DNA of 64,000 nucleotides from Reyranella humidisoli (GTDB lineage: Bacteria > Pseudomonadota > Alphaproteobacteria > Reyranellales > Reyranellaceae): contig NZ_JAHOPB010000001.1 in the NCBI RefSeq assembly GCF_019039055.1, positions 186,001 to 250,000 on the forward strand, given 5' to 3'. A program made the translations under genes and the position numbers. Numbering within the stretch: the stretch's first letter is position 1; every line of letters begins with the position of its first letter. Positions 25,392 to 33,777 of this stretch are shown here, in pieces. Under the pieces are notes generated by a model. That model saw nothing but the letters and a program-made list of their open reading frames with translations. It was not told the DNA's origin and made no database searches.

Positions 25392-26381
25392 CTATTCGGG
25401 CTTCAAGAGCCCGAGCTTCAGCAGTTCCGACACGTTGGCCTCGTCGGCCTTGAGGGCCGCGGTGAATTCCTCCGGGGTCGAGGGGCGCACGATGGCGCCC
25501 AGCTCGCGCAGCTTCCTGTTGGCCGCCTCGTCCTTGAGGCCGGCCACCACGCCTTCGTTCAGGCGGGCGATGACGGGCTTGGGCGTATCGGGATGAGTGA
25601 ACACGCCGGCCGTCGTGTTGCCGTCGAACGGCTTGAGGCCAAGGTCGCCCATCGTCGGCACGTTCGGCAGGTCCGGCACGGGCTGGAGGCTGAACGTCGC
25701 GAGGGGCCTGAGCTTGCCGGACTGGATGTGCGGCATCGAGCTGGTGAGCTGGTCGGTGAACAGGTCGAGATTGCCGGCCAGCAGGTCGGCGATGCCGGGC
25801 CCGGCGCCGCGATAGGGAATGATGTTGAACTTGAGGTCTTCGTTCAGCTGCAGGCGCAGGATGCCGACATGGTTGGTCGTGCCATTGCCGGCATGGCCGA
25901 TCGTGACGGTGCCCGGCTTGGCCCGGGCCTCGGCCAGCACACTCTTCATGTCGCGGAAGCGGCTGTCGGCGCGCGTGACCACGAGCGTCGGCACCGTCGT
26001 CAGGATACTGACCGGCGCCATCTGCGGCAGCAGCGGCTGCTTGCCCGCGAACAACGGCGCGACGTAGGCGACGGTGAAGCTCGCCATCGAGATCGTGTAG
26101 CCGTCGGCCGGCGTGTTGAGCGCAGCCTCCAGCCCCACGACACCGCCTGCGCCCGGCTTGTTGTCGATCAGGATGCCCTGGCCGAGATGGCGGCCCATCG
26201 GATCGGAGACGATACGGGCGGTGACGTCGTAGTTGCCGCCCGGGGCGAAGGGGATGACCCAGCGGATCTGCTTGCTGGGGAAGGTCTGCGCCGCAGCGCC
26301 TCGAGCCCTGCCGGCCAATGCGCCAGCCATTGCCAGGCCGGCGGCGCCGACCCCAAGAAGCCCGCGCCTGTCGATCTTCAT
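25392..26381 (-). CDS. Bug/TctC-family periplasmic substrate-binding protein
   Basis: A 329-residue exported Bug protein. A twin-arginine-like signal (MKIDRRGLLGVGAAGLAMAG...) is followed by QIRWVIPFAPGGNYDVTARI, GAGGVVGLEAALNTPADGY, GHAGNGTTNHVGILRLQ and IIPYRGAGPGIADLLAG. The ATG at 26381 follows GGGGGG. It is a close paralogue of the gene at 26562-27539: both carry the rare PGGNYD/AGGNYD and GNGTTNH motifs, so they probably arose by duplication. Converges with tarD at a 4-nt gap. The ligand is unknown, and tartrate is only a guess from position. Confidence 0.9.
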   Translation of the reverse strand: MKIDRRGLLGVGAAGLAMAGALAGRARGAAAQTFPSKQIRWVIPFAPGGNYDVTARIVSDPMGRHLGQGILIDNKPGAGGVVGLEAALNTPADGYTISMASFTVAYVAPLFAGKQPLLPQMAPVSILTTVPTLVVTRADSRFRDMKSVLAEARAKPGTVTIGHAGNGTTNHVGILRLQLNEDLKFNIIPYRGAGPGIADLLAGNLDLFTDQLTSSMPHIQSGKLRPLATFSLQPVPDLPNVPTMGDLGLKPFDGNTTAGVFTHPDTPKPVIARLNEGVVAGLKDEAANRKLRELGAIVRPSTPEEFTAALKADEANVSELLKLGLLKPE

Positions 26382-26400
26382 GATCCCCCCTTTGTTTTTA

Positions 26401-26541
26401 TCAGCCTCGCCAGTTGTCCCAGCCGGTACCGTGTGTCTGGTAGCGGCCATCCTGGGGGATGCCCGAATTCGCGCAACCCGCCACAGAACCGGTGATGGCG
26501 AGGGCCACGACCAGTGCAATCGTCCGGAAGATATTTGTCAT
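26401..26541 (-). CDS. Small lipoprotein (46 residues)
   Basis: A short frame between the two Bug genes on the same strand. It starts with MTNIFRTIALVVALAITGSV, a classic lipoprotein signal, and the lipobox is VAGC with the cysteine at residue 23. The mature part is only 24 residues (CANSGIPQDG..., ending NWRG). Codon use and signal make it credible although it is very short and the ribosome site is weak. No family was recognised. It lies 20 nt upstream of the next gene start and 20 nt downstream of the first Bug gene stop, so the three are probably one transcript. Confidence 0.65.
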   Translation of the reverse strand: MTNIFRTIALVVALAITGSVAGCANSGIPQDGRYQTHGTGWDNWRG

Positions 26542-26561
26542 GCTGCCGACATGACACCCGT

Positions 26562-27539
26562 TCACTCGGGTTTCAACAAACCCGACTTCACAAGTGCGCT
26601 AACGCCGACTTCCTGGTCCTTCATGTACGCTGCAAACTCCTCCATGGTGGACGGCCGCGGGACGGCGCCCAGCTCGGCGAGCTTCGCGGCCACGGCCGGC
26701 TCCTTCAATGCGGTGACGACGCTGCCGTTCAGGGTGGTCAGGATCGGTTTCGGCGTTTCGACACGTGCCAGCAGCCCCGCCGTCGTACCGCCGTCGAACG
26801 GCTTGCTGCCGATGTCGGTGAGCGACGGCATGTCGGGAAGCTGCGCGACGCGGTTCGGACTCATCGCCAGCATGCCTTTCAGCTTGCCCGCCTTGATCTG
26901 CGGCAGCGATGTCGTGAGCTGATCCATGTAGAGGTCGATCTGCCCCGCCATCAGGTCGTTGAGGCCGGGGCCCGACCCCTTGTACGGGATGATGTTGAAC
27001 TTCACCCCCTCGTTCACCTCGAGACGCAGAATGGCGATGTGGTTGGTCGTGCCGTTGCCGGCATGGCCGATGCTCACCGTGCCGGGCTTCGCCTTGGCCT
27101 CGGCCAGGACGCCGCGGATGTCGGCGAAACGACCGTCGGGCTTGCCGACGAGAATCATCGGCACGGTCGACAGCAGGCTGATCGGCGCGAACTGCGGCAC
27201 CAGCGACGGCTTGCCCGCGAGGTAGGGCGAGACGAACAGCACGCTGAAGCTGCCCATGACGACGGTGTAGCCGTCGGCCGGCGCATTGGCCGCGGCCTCG
27301 GCGCCCACGAGACCGCCGGCGCCCGGCCGGTTGTCGACGAGAACCTGCTGGCCGAGATTGCGCGACATCGCCTCGCCGACCAGCCGGGACGTCAGGTCGT
27401 AGTTGCCGCCGGCCGCGAAGGGCGAGATCCAGCGAATGGGCTTGGTCGGAAAATTCTGCGCCAGAACGGGCGTGCCCGCGGCGGCCGTTGCCGTCAGCGC
27501 CAGGCCAGTCCCCAAAAGTTTGCGTCGCGATACCGTCAT
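26562..27539 (-). CDS. Bug/TctC-family periplasmic substrate-binding protein (paralogue)
   Basis: A 325-residue exported binding protein, paralogous to the one at 25392-26381. Signal sequence MTVSRRKLLGTGLALTATAA, then PIRWISPFAAGGNYDLTSRL, GAGGLVGAEAAANAPADGY, GHAGNGTTNHIAILRLE and IIPYKGSGPGLNDLMAG. The ATG at 27539 has GGGAGGA upstream. The ATG-like start at 27554 would overlap this ribosome site. It heads the Bug-lipoprotein-Bug group. No TctA/B partner is present. Confidence 0.9.
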   Translation of the reverse strand: MTVSRRKLLGTGLALTATAAAGTPVLAQNFPTKPIRWISPFAAGGNYDLTSRLVGEAMSRNLGQQVLVDNRPGAGGLVGAEAAANAPADGYTVVMGSFSVLFVSPYLAGKPSLVPQFAPISLLSTVPMILVGKPDGRFADIRGVLAEAKAKPGTVSIGHAGNGTTNHIAILRLEVNEGVKFNIIPYKGSGPGLNDLMAGQIDLYMDQLTTSLPQIKAGKLKGMLAMSPNRVAQLPDMPSLTDIGSKPFDGGTTAGLLARVETPKPILTTLNGSVVTALKEPAVAAKLAELGAVPRPSTMEEFAAYMKDQEVGVSALVKSGLLKPE

Positions 27540-27634
27540 CTCAAATCCTCCCAATCCGCTTCAGACAGATTGCAATTTCCACCGATCAACGCCACATCGG
27601 ATTGGGTTCCATCACTCGCGGAGAGAAACACTGG

Positions 27635-29305
27635 ATGCCGGAGCAGCATACCCCGCTCATTGCTACGATTGCTGCGGGTCTGATGCTCGCTTTCATCTTC
27701 GGTCTGATCGCGCAGCGGCTGCGCATTCAGCCGCTCGTCGGATACCTGCTCGCCGGCGTCATGGTCGGTCCCTACACACCGGGCTTCACGGCCGACCCTG
27801 CCCTGGCCACCGAACTGGCCGAGATCGGCGTCATCCTGCTGATGTTCGGCGTGGGCCTGCACTTCTCGCTGAAGGACCTGCTTTCGGTTGCGCGCATTGC
27901 GATCCCCGGCGCCATCGGCCAGATCTCCGTCGCCACCCTGATGGGCGCCGGACTGTCCTGGGCACTGGGCTGGACGCCGCTGGCCGGCTTCGTCTTCGGC
28001 CTGGCCCTGTCGGTGGCCAGTACCGTCGTTCTCATCCGCGCCCTGCAGGACCGTCACATTCTCGAAACCCATCGCGGCCGCATCGCGGTCGGCTGGCTGG
28101 TCGTCGAGGATCTCGCCATGGTCCTGGCCCTTGTCCTGCTGCCGGCACTGGCCCTGGCGACGGCAGACAACGGCGTGCCGGCCACCCGGATCCTGTTCTC
28201 GCTGCTCATCGTGCTGGCCAAGGTCTCGATCTTCGTGGCGATCATGCTGATCGTCGGGCGGCGGCTCATTCCGTGGCTGATGCACCACACCGCACATACC
28301 GGTTCGCGCGAACTGTTCCGGCTCGCCGTCTATGCCGTGGCACTCGGCGTCGCCTACGGTGCGCACTACTTCTTCGACGTCTCCTTCGCGCTCGGCGCCT
28401 TCTTCGCCGGCATGGTGCTGGGCGAGAGCGACCTCAGCCAGCGCGCGGCGGAGGAAGCCATCCCGCTGCGCGACGCCTTCGCGGTGCTGTTCTTCGTCTC
28501 GGTGGGCATGCTGCTCAATCCGAGCGTGTTCGTGGACGCGCCGCTGGCGGTGATCGCCACCATCGCGATCATCGTCGTCGGCAAGTCGGTGGTTGCCTAC
28601 CTGATCGTCCGCGCCTTCGGCCACAGTCGATCGACCGCCTTCACCGTCTCGGCAAGTCTCGCGCAGATCGGTGAGTTCTCCTTCATCCTGATCGGCATCG
28701 GCATCAGCCTGAACATGGTGCCGAAGGAATCGCGCGACCTGATCCTGGCCGGCGCCATCGTGTCGATCATGGTGAACCCGTTCGTCTTCACATTGCTGGA
28801 GCGCCTGGGGGGCCACAAGGACACCGCGCCGGCCGACAAGCCCGACGAGCCGGCCACCGACTTCGCGCCGACGACCCTGACCGGCCACGACATCGTCATC
28901 GGCTACGGGCGCGTCGGCTCGATGGTCGGCGCCGGCCTGAAGGGCGACAGCGGGAACCTGATCGTCGTGGAGGCCAGCGACGCGGGCGTCGAGCGGGCGC
29001 GCAAGGATGGCGCGGAAGTATACTCGGGTAACGCAGCCGAACCGGCGCTGATCGCCGCCATCAACCTCACCGGCGCCCGCCGCCTCTACGTCACCATCCC
29101 CGAGGCCTTCGAGGCCGGCCAGATCATCCAGCAGGCCCGCGCCGCCAATCCCAAACTCGATATCCTGGCACGGGCCCATTCGAGCGCGACGGTCGAACAT
29201 TTCGAGAAGCTCGGCGCCAATCTCATCGTCCTGGGCGAGACCGAGATCGCACATCGCATGCTGGAGCGCGGGCGTGGCGACATGGCGGCGTCCGTGCCGG
29301 TCTGA
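27635..29305 (+). CDS. Cation:proton antiporter with NAD-binding domain (YbaL/KefB-like)
   Basis: A 556-residue CPA2-family antiporter. About 12 membrane segments with GYLLAGVMVGPYTPGF, LFGVGLHFSLKDL, SVASTVVLIRAL and SFALGAFFAGMVLGESD come first. A C-terminal RCK/TrkA-N Rossmann domain starts around residue 415 with IVIGYGRVGSMVGAGL. The order and spacing fit YbaL, a K+/H+ antiporter relative. The ATG at 27635 has GGAGAG upstream. The role is likely K+ efflux or pH control under electrophile or alkaline stress. It stands alone between the Bug gene, which is divergent, and a small exported protein gene. Confidence 0.92.
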   Translation: MPEQHTPLIATIAAGLMLAFIFGLIAQRLRIQPLVGYLLAGVMVGPYTPGFTADPALATELAEIGVILLMFGVGLHFSLKDLLSVARIAIPGAIGQISVATLMGAGLSWALGWTPLAGFVFGLALSVASTVVLIRALQDRHILETHRGRIAVGWLVVEDLAMVLALVLLPALALATADNGVPATRILFSLLIVLAKVSIFVAIMLIVGRRLIPWLMHHTAHTGSRELFRLAVYAVALGVAYGAHYFFDVSFALGAFFAGMVLGESDLSQRAAEEAIPLRDAFAVLFFVSVGMLLNPSVFVDAPLAVIATIAIIVVGKSVVAYLIVRAFGHSRSTAFTVSASLAQIGEFSFILIGIGISLNMVPKESRDLILAGAIVSIMVNPFVFTLLERLGGHKDTAPADKPDEPATDFAPTTLTGHDIVIGYGRVGSMVGAGLKGDSGNLIVVEASDAGVERARKDGAEVYSGNAAEPALIAAINLTGARRLYVTIPEAFEAGQIIQQARAANPKLDILARAHSSATVEHFEKLGANLIVLGETEIAHRMLERGRGDMAASVPV

Positions 29306-29359
29306 TCGGGCCGGCGAGGTCGCAACGCGCGCCGGCCGGCTTGTGTGATAAAAGGCGGA

Positions 29360-29983
29360 ATGTCTCCTGCCCTGCGCGCCACCTGTCTGCTTTGCCTCAT
29401 CGCCGCAACGCCGCCGCTGGCATGGGCGCAGGCACCTTCAGTCCTGGACTGCACCGGCCCCTTCGCCCGCAACGCCGACGAACGCACCCTCGCCCGCGTC
29501 TTCGGCGCGGAGAACGTCGAGCGCGCGAACATTCCCGTCGGCGAGGGAAACACGGAGCCCGGCACCGTCATCTTCGCGAAGGACCCGGAGAAGCGCATCG
29601 ACATCCTGTGGCATGACGCCTACGCGCGCCCCAACGTGGTGATCATCCGCAACGGCTCGACCTGGCCGGTCGCCGTCGCAGGCCTCGACAAGCCGGTCGC
29701 CAACGGCGCGACGCTCGCCGAGATCGAGACGATGAACGGCAAGCCCTTCACGCTGACGGGCTTCGGCTGGGATCTCGGCGGCTACAGCAACAGCTGGGAC
29801 GGCGGACGCCTCGACAAGCCGGTGGGCGGCTGCAACCTCTCCCTGCGATTCGATCCGCCGAAGGACGCGCCCGGCGACGCGCTCGACAAGGTCAACGGCG
29901 ACGTCGAGTTCTCGTCGACCGACAGCGCCATGCGGCAGGTCAAGCCCGTCGTCGTCGAGATCGAGCTCGGCTGGCCGCAGTAA
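29360..29983 (+). CDS. Hypothetical exported protein
   Basis: A 207-residue protein with a clear signal peptide (ATCLLCLIAATPPLAWAQ). The mature part has FGAENVERANIPVGEG, then LTGFGWDLGGYSNSWDGG and a C-terminal VVVEIELGWPQ. The FGAENV and GFGWDLGG stretches look like a conserved proteobacterial periplasmic family of unknown function, but I cannot name it. The ATG at 29360 follows AAGGCGGA directly. A GTG at 29345 would add five residues. It converges on the next gene with a single nt between stops. Confidence 0.8.
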   Translation: MSPALRATCLLCLIAATPPLAWAQAPSVLDCTGPFARNADERTLARVFGAENVERANIPVGEGNTEPGTVIFAKDPEKRIDILWHDAYARPNVVIIRNGSTWPVAVAGLDKPVANGATLAEIETMNGKPFTLTGFGWDLGGYSNSWDGGRLDKPVGGCNLSLRFDPPKDAPGDALDKVNGDVEFSSTDSAMRQVKPVVVEIELGWPQ

Positions 29984-29984
29984 C

Positions 29985-31553
29985 CTATTGCGGCTTGCGT
30001 TTGAACACGGCGAGCGTGCCGAGCTTGCCGGCCGGGACATAGCGCTGACGCCAGGCCGGCGCGCGCTCGTCGAAGAAGGCCTCGTCGAAGATGTTCAGCA
30101 GGATGTAATCGAAGTTGCCCCGCTGGATCTCTTCATCGAGCCTGCCCTGCTGCAGGGCGCGCAGGGCGGGAACCCGCATCTTGCCGTCCAGGTTCACGAC
30201 GCGGTCGGGCAGCATGAAGCCGAAGCGGCCCGACTCCATCATGCCGATGCGCGAACCGTCGGTCATGAACGGCGACCGGGCGAGCGCGTAGGCCGAGGAA
30301 CCGAAGTAGCCCCGGTAGGGCACGCCCCAGGGCTCGGCGATCCAGTAGGCATTGGACAGGATGGCGGCGACCAGGACCGCGGAGGCGGTGGCGGCGAATG
30401 CCTTCGACGCTTCGAACCGCCTCGCCGCGGCGACGATCACCAGCGACAGCAGGATGACGATCAGCAGCTTCACCGGGCCGAAGTAGCGCTCGTAGAACTG
30501 GACCGCGGAGCTGACCAGCGGATAGTAGGCGAGCAGCACGACGTTCGACGCCGCAAAGGCCAGCAGGACGAGGCGCGTCGGCGCCTCCGCCAGCCGGGAT
30601 CGCGGGCGGAACACCGCGACCAGCAATCCAACGGTCAGGAACACCGCCAGTACGCCGCCCACCATCGGTGGCTCGGTGAGGAATCCTCTCATGCGGACGA
30701 ACAGGAGCGGGACGAAGGAGACGATGAAGGCCCGGATCGTGTCCGCCGGATGGGTGAACGGACGCAGCGCCACCGAGGTCGCCACGCCGCTCTGGGGCAC
30801 GAACAGGCCCGCCACCCAGTAGCAGTAGGCGATCCAGGGAAGCACGAGCATGCAGGCGATCACGCCCGCGATCACCAGCTCGTAGAAGCGCGCCCGCGAG
30901 CGATCGGCGATCAGGAGAGCCAACATCACGAAGGCGCAAACGAAGACGCCATCGTTGCGCGCGAGCATGAGGATGCCTGCACTCAGTCCCATCATCGCGG
31001 CGTGCCGGAGACTGGGGGCGCGAACCGCCGTTCCGGCGCTGCGCTGCGCGACCACCAGGAACAGCAGGAGGGCGGAAATATAGAGACCGCTCTCCATGCC
31101 GTTCACATAGAGCTCATTGAGCTGCCGGTCCCAGAGGAACAGGCCCGCGACCAGCGGTATGGCCAGGACGGGAAAAGGCAGGCGCGTCGCGCGCTGTACG
31201 AACAGGACGAGCAGAACGGCGCCGCCGATCCAGAAGGCGTAGCTTGCCAGGTAGAGGATCGCGAAGGCCGCCCGGTCGGAACCGGCCAGATAGGCAATGG
31301 CGCAGAGAAGGGCCCACAGCGGCTGGATACCCGACGTCCACTCCACCCCGTCGATGGTGATGCCGGCGCCCCGGGCGGCGTTGCGGGCGATGGTCAGATA
31401 GTAATAGGCATCGTCGCCGCCCTCGGCGAACGCGACCGCGACCATGTCCGTCGACAGGAGGCGATTGACGCTTTCAGCGACCTTGAACAGGACACAGGCG
31501 CCGATCAGCGCCAGAAGGAGAACGAAGAGGATCCTGTTCATCGGGCGTGGCAC
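29985..31553 (-). CDS. Multipass membrane protein, glycosyltransferase-like
   Basis: A 522-residue integral membrane protein with about 10-12 hydrophobic helices and a soluble C-terminus. An acidic loop after the first helix (AEGGDDAYYYLTIARNAARG) with DGVEWTSGIQPLW resembles the catalytic first loop of GT-C/PMT-type sugar transferases, where the Asp-Asp pair binds a metal. This is an inference from pattern. I choose the GTG at 31553, which has GGGGGAA 7 nt upstream. The internal ATG at 31541 is the alternative. It is divergent from a GtrA-like gene 45 nt away, and both fit envelope glycan modification. Confidence 0.8.
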   Translation of the reverse strand: MPRPMNRILFVLLLALIGACVLFKVAESVNRLLSTDMVAVAFAEGGDDAYYYLTIARNAARGAGITIDGVEWTSGIQPLWALLCAIAYLAGSDRAAFAILYLASYAFWIGGAVLLVLFVQRATRLPFPVLAIPLVAGLFLWDRQLNELYVNGMESGLYISALLLFLVVAQRSAGTAVRAPSLRHAAMMGLSAGILMLARNDGVFVCAFVMLALLIADRSRARFYELVIAGVIACMLVLPWIAYCYWVAGLFVPQSGVATSVALRPFTHPADTIRAFIVSFVPLLFVRMRGFLTEPPMVGGVLAVFLTVGLLVAVFRPRSRLAEAPTRLVLLAFAASNVVLLAYYPLVSSAVQFYERYFGPVKLLIVILLSLVIVAAARRFEASKAFAATASAVLVAAILSNAYWIAEPWGVPYRGYFGSSAYALARSPFMTDGSRIGMMESGRFGFMLPDRVVNLDGKMRVPALRALQQGRLDEEIQRGNFDYILLNIFDEAFFDERAPAWRQRYVPAGKLGTLAVFKRKPQ

Positions 31554-31598
31554 GTAATTCCCCCTTGATCCCGTGACCTGTATATATTGCCGACGTCG

Positions 31599-31994
31599 AT
31601 GAATCTGGTTGTCATATATTTGGCGGGGGCGCTGGTTGCAACGCTGGGAAACGTTGCAAGCCAGGAGGTCGTCTGGCGCCTCATGGGCGGTACCGGCCTC
31701 TATTATTCGATGATCGTGGGCACGGGCGTCGGCCTGATCATCAAATACACCTGGGACAAGCGCCTGATCTTCGCCTACCGGCCGGCCTCCCCCACCCACG
31801 ACTTCATGACGTTCCTGCTCTATGCCGCCATGGGCATCGCGACGACGGCGATCTTCTGGGCGGTGGAACTGGCCTTCTGGTACACGTTCCAGACCACGAC
31901 CATGCGATACGTCGGCGGCGTGATCGGCCTCGCCATCGGCTACTGGGCGAAGTACCGGCTCGACAAGCGCTTCGTCTTCGGCTCCCAGCCGTAA
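31599..31994 (+). CDS. GtrA-like membrane protein
   Basis: A 131-residue protein with four membrane segments, matching the GtrA family (NVASQEVVWRLMGGTG, KYTWDKRLIFAY, YWAKYRLDKRFVFGS). The DKRxxF motif after helix 2 and again near the C-terminus is the family mark. GtrA-like proteins flip or carry polyprenyl-linked sugars for surface glycan decoration. The ATG at 31599 is preferred to a TTG at 31587. Followed after 25 nt by a VTT-domain protein, probably in the same transcript. Confidence 0.85.
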   Translation: MNLVVIYLAGALVATLGNVASQEVVWRLMGGTGLYYSMIVGTGVGLIIKYTWDKRLIFAYRPASPTHDFMTFLLYAAMGIATTAIFWAVELAFWYTFQTTTMRYVGGVIGLAIGYWAKYRLDKRFVFGSQP

Positions 31995-32019
31995 CCCGTC
32001 CGCCCCGAGCCGTCCCGAC

Positions 32020-32688
32020 ATGCGCCTTCGCTTCCTGTTCGCCGTTGCAGCCCTTCTGGTCGGCATCACCGGGATCGCCGCGGCCTGGTGGACCGTCGGT
32101 TCGCTGGGCATCGTCACACCCGAGAAGATCGGCGGGTGGCTCGCGGAAACGCGCGGCCATCCGTGGGCGCCGGCCGTGGTCGTGGCGGCGTTCCTGATCG
32201 CAGGCATGGTCGTCTTCCCGATCCACGGGGTGATCCTGGCAACGGCGACCGTCTTCGGCGGCTGGACCGGTTTTGCCTACTCCGCCGTCGGCGTGTTCTT
32301 CAGCGGCTGGGCGCCCTATTTCATCGGCGCGCTTCTTGGCAAGGACGCGGTCGCCCGCAACTTCGGCCCGAGGGTGCAGCCCGTTCTACGGGCGGCGAAG
32401 GAACACGGCGTGCTCGTCGTCGTCGGGCTGCGGATCGTGCCGGCCGCGCCGGGGACGCTCACCAATCTGGCGCTCGGCGCGAGCGGCATCCGGTTCGCCG
32501 ATTTCATCGTCGGAACGCTCTTCGGGATGCTGCCTGGCCTCATCGTGGTGTCGCTGATGGGCGACCGGATCATGGCGCTCCTGCAGGCCCCGTCCCTCAT
32601 CGACATCGTGCTGCTCGCGCTGTGCGTGGCCGCCTATGCCGGAATCGTCGTGGGCGCGCAGTTCCTGGTGTCGCGTTGGCGGAAGTAG
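32020..32688 (+). CDS. TVP38/TMEM64 (VTT-domain, DedA-like) membrane protein
   Basis: A 222-residue membrane protein of the SNARE-associated/VTT family. The reentrant core is MVVFPIHGVILATATVFGGW, followed by SGWAPYFIGALLGKDAVARN and GLRIVPAAPGTLTNLALGAS, with the conserved arginine in LRIVP. Family members act in membrane lipid scrambling or flipping. Lies downstream of the GtrA-like gene. Its TAG stop (32686-32688) directly abuts the oppositely oriented TAG of the SGNH gene, forming TAGCTA. Confidence 0.88.
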   Translation: MRLRFLFAVAALLVGITGIAAAWWTVGSLGIVTPEKIGGWLAETRGHPWAPAVVVAAFLIAGMVVFPIHGVILATATVFGGWTGFAYSAVGVFFSGWAPYFIGALLGKDAVARNFGPRVQPVLRAAKEHGVLVVVGLRIVPAAPGTLTNLALGASGIRFADFIVGTLFGMLPGLIVVSLMGDRIMALLQAPSLIDIVLLALCVAAYAGIVVGAQFLVSRWRK

Positions 32689-33777
32689 CTACGGGCTCGC
32701 GCGCCTGGCCGCGCCGCTCCTGATCGCGTCGGCAATGGCCGCCGCGATGCGCCGGTTGCCCTCCGCCGACATGTGGAAATTGAAGAAAATCGCGGCCTTG
32801 CCCGGATCCTTCGCGGCTCGATCGATCGTTTCGTAGGTGTCGAGCGTGCCCATCCCGGCCTTGGCCGCGCAGGCGAGGACGGCCCGGGTCTGGCGAATCT
32901 CGTCGACGATCCAGGGCGGACGCGGATCGAGGTTCCAGACCGGCGGCGCGTAGAGACCCACGACCAGAGTCGGAAGGCCGAGCCCCGCCAGCCGCTCCAT
33001 CAGCGGACAGGCGAGCGCCTCGCCCGCCCCGCGCGGCAGGACACGGACTCCCGCCGCCTGCCATTCGTAGGGATCGCCCACCCGCCGCATGATCGTCTCG
33101 AGCAGGGCGGACCAGCCGAACACGTCGCGCAGCACGCGCAGGTCCCAGGGGATGGTCGCATCGGGCGAGACCGGCACGTTGCGCAGGACAGGCTTGCCGT
33201 CCGCCAGGTCGAAGTACGGCTTTTCCTTGCCCCACAGGCGGCGATATTCGCTGCGCCGCAGATCGTCGGCGATGAAGCCGACGACCAGGAGGCCGGGCCT
33301 GTCCCGGACCACGAGCTGTTCGGTATGGAGCACGATCTGGTCGAGACCGAAGCCCACGACGCCGCCGTTCAGCACCTTCCGCTTCAAGTCGGCCTGCAGC
33401 AGCGCGGGCCAGCTGCCGCCATCGGCAATCTCGGCGCCATAGGTGAAGGAATCCCCCGTCGCGAGGATCGGCGCACCGGCCGGCATGGCCTGGTCTTCGG
33501 GAATGACGCGGAAACCGCTTGCGTCATGATTGGCCTCGGCGGACTTGAAGTCGGGCCGCGAGACGAAGCCCAGCCGCGGATCGAAGGCGAACTGGCCCTG
33601 CAGCTCACCCTCGAAGCGGGCCTGCGAGGCCAGCACGAAGTTCGGCCAGCGCAGCAGCCACTCGCTGCCGCGATTGAACCGCGTCACGAGTTCGAGGCCG
33701 ACCAGCGCGATCAGGATCGAAACCGCGACCAGAACGATCCGGCCGATCCATTCGGCGGCGGGTGACAATCGTCTCAT
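32689..33777 (-). CDS. SGNH/GDSL hydrolase-like protein with N-terminal membrane anchor
   Basis: A 362-residue protein with one N-terminal membrane segment (about residues 12-30). A soluble SGNH fold follows: the nucleophile block is ILATGDSFTYGAEI with Ser110, and the C-terminal block is FFNFHMSAEGNRRIA, carrying the histidine. The usual aspartate three residues before the His is replaced by Asn (NFH), an oddity. The start overlaps the acyltransferase gene by ATGA, so the pair is co-translated. This acyltransferase-plus-SGNH pairing is typical of O-acetylation of an extracellular polysaccharide. Confidence 0.83.
   Translation of the reverse strand: MRRLSPAAEWIGRIVLVAVSILIALVGLELVTRFNRGSEWLLRWPNFVLASQARFEGELQGQFAFDPRLGFVSRPDFKSAEANHDASGFRVIPEDQAMPAGAPILATGDSFTYGAEIADGGSWPALLQADLKRKVLNGGVVGFGLDQIVLHTEQLVVRDRPGLLVVGFIADDLRRSEYRRLWGKEKPYFDLADGKPVLRNVPVSPDATIPWDLRVLRDVFGWSALLETIMRRVGDPYEWQAAGVRVLPRGAGEALACPLMERLAGLGLPTLVVGLYAPPVWNLDPRPPWIVDEIRQTRAVLACAAKAGMGTLDTYETIDRAAKDPGKAAIFFNFHMSAEGNRRIAAAIADAIRSGAARRASP

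Noticed and set aside
31565-31588. TTGATC and TATATT as a sigma-70 promoter for the GtrA-like gene
   Set aside because: The spacer is only 12 nt, too short for a normal promoter.
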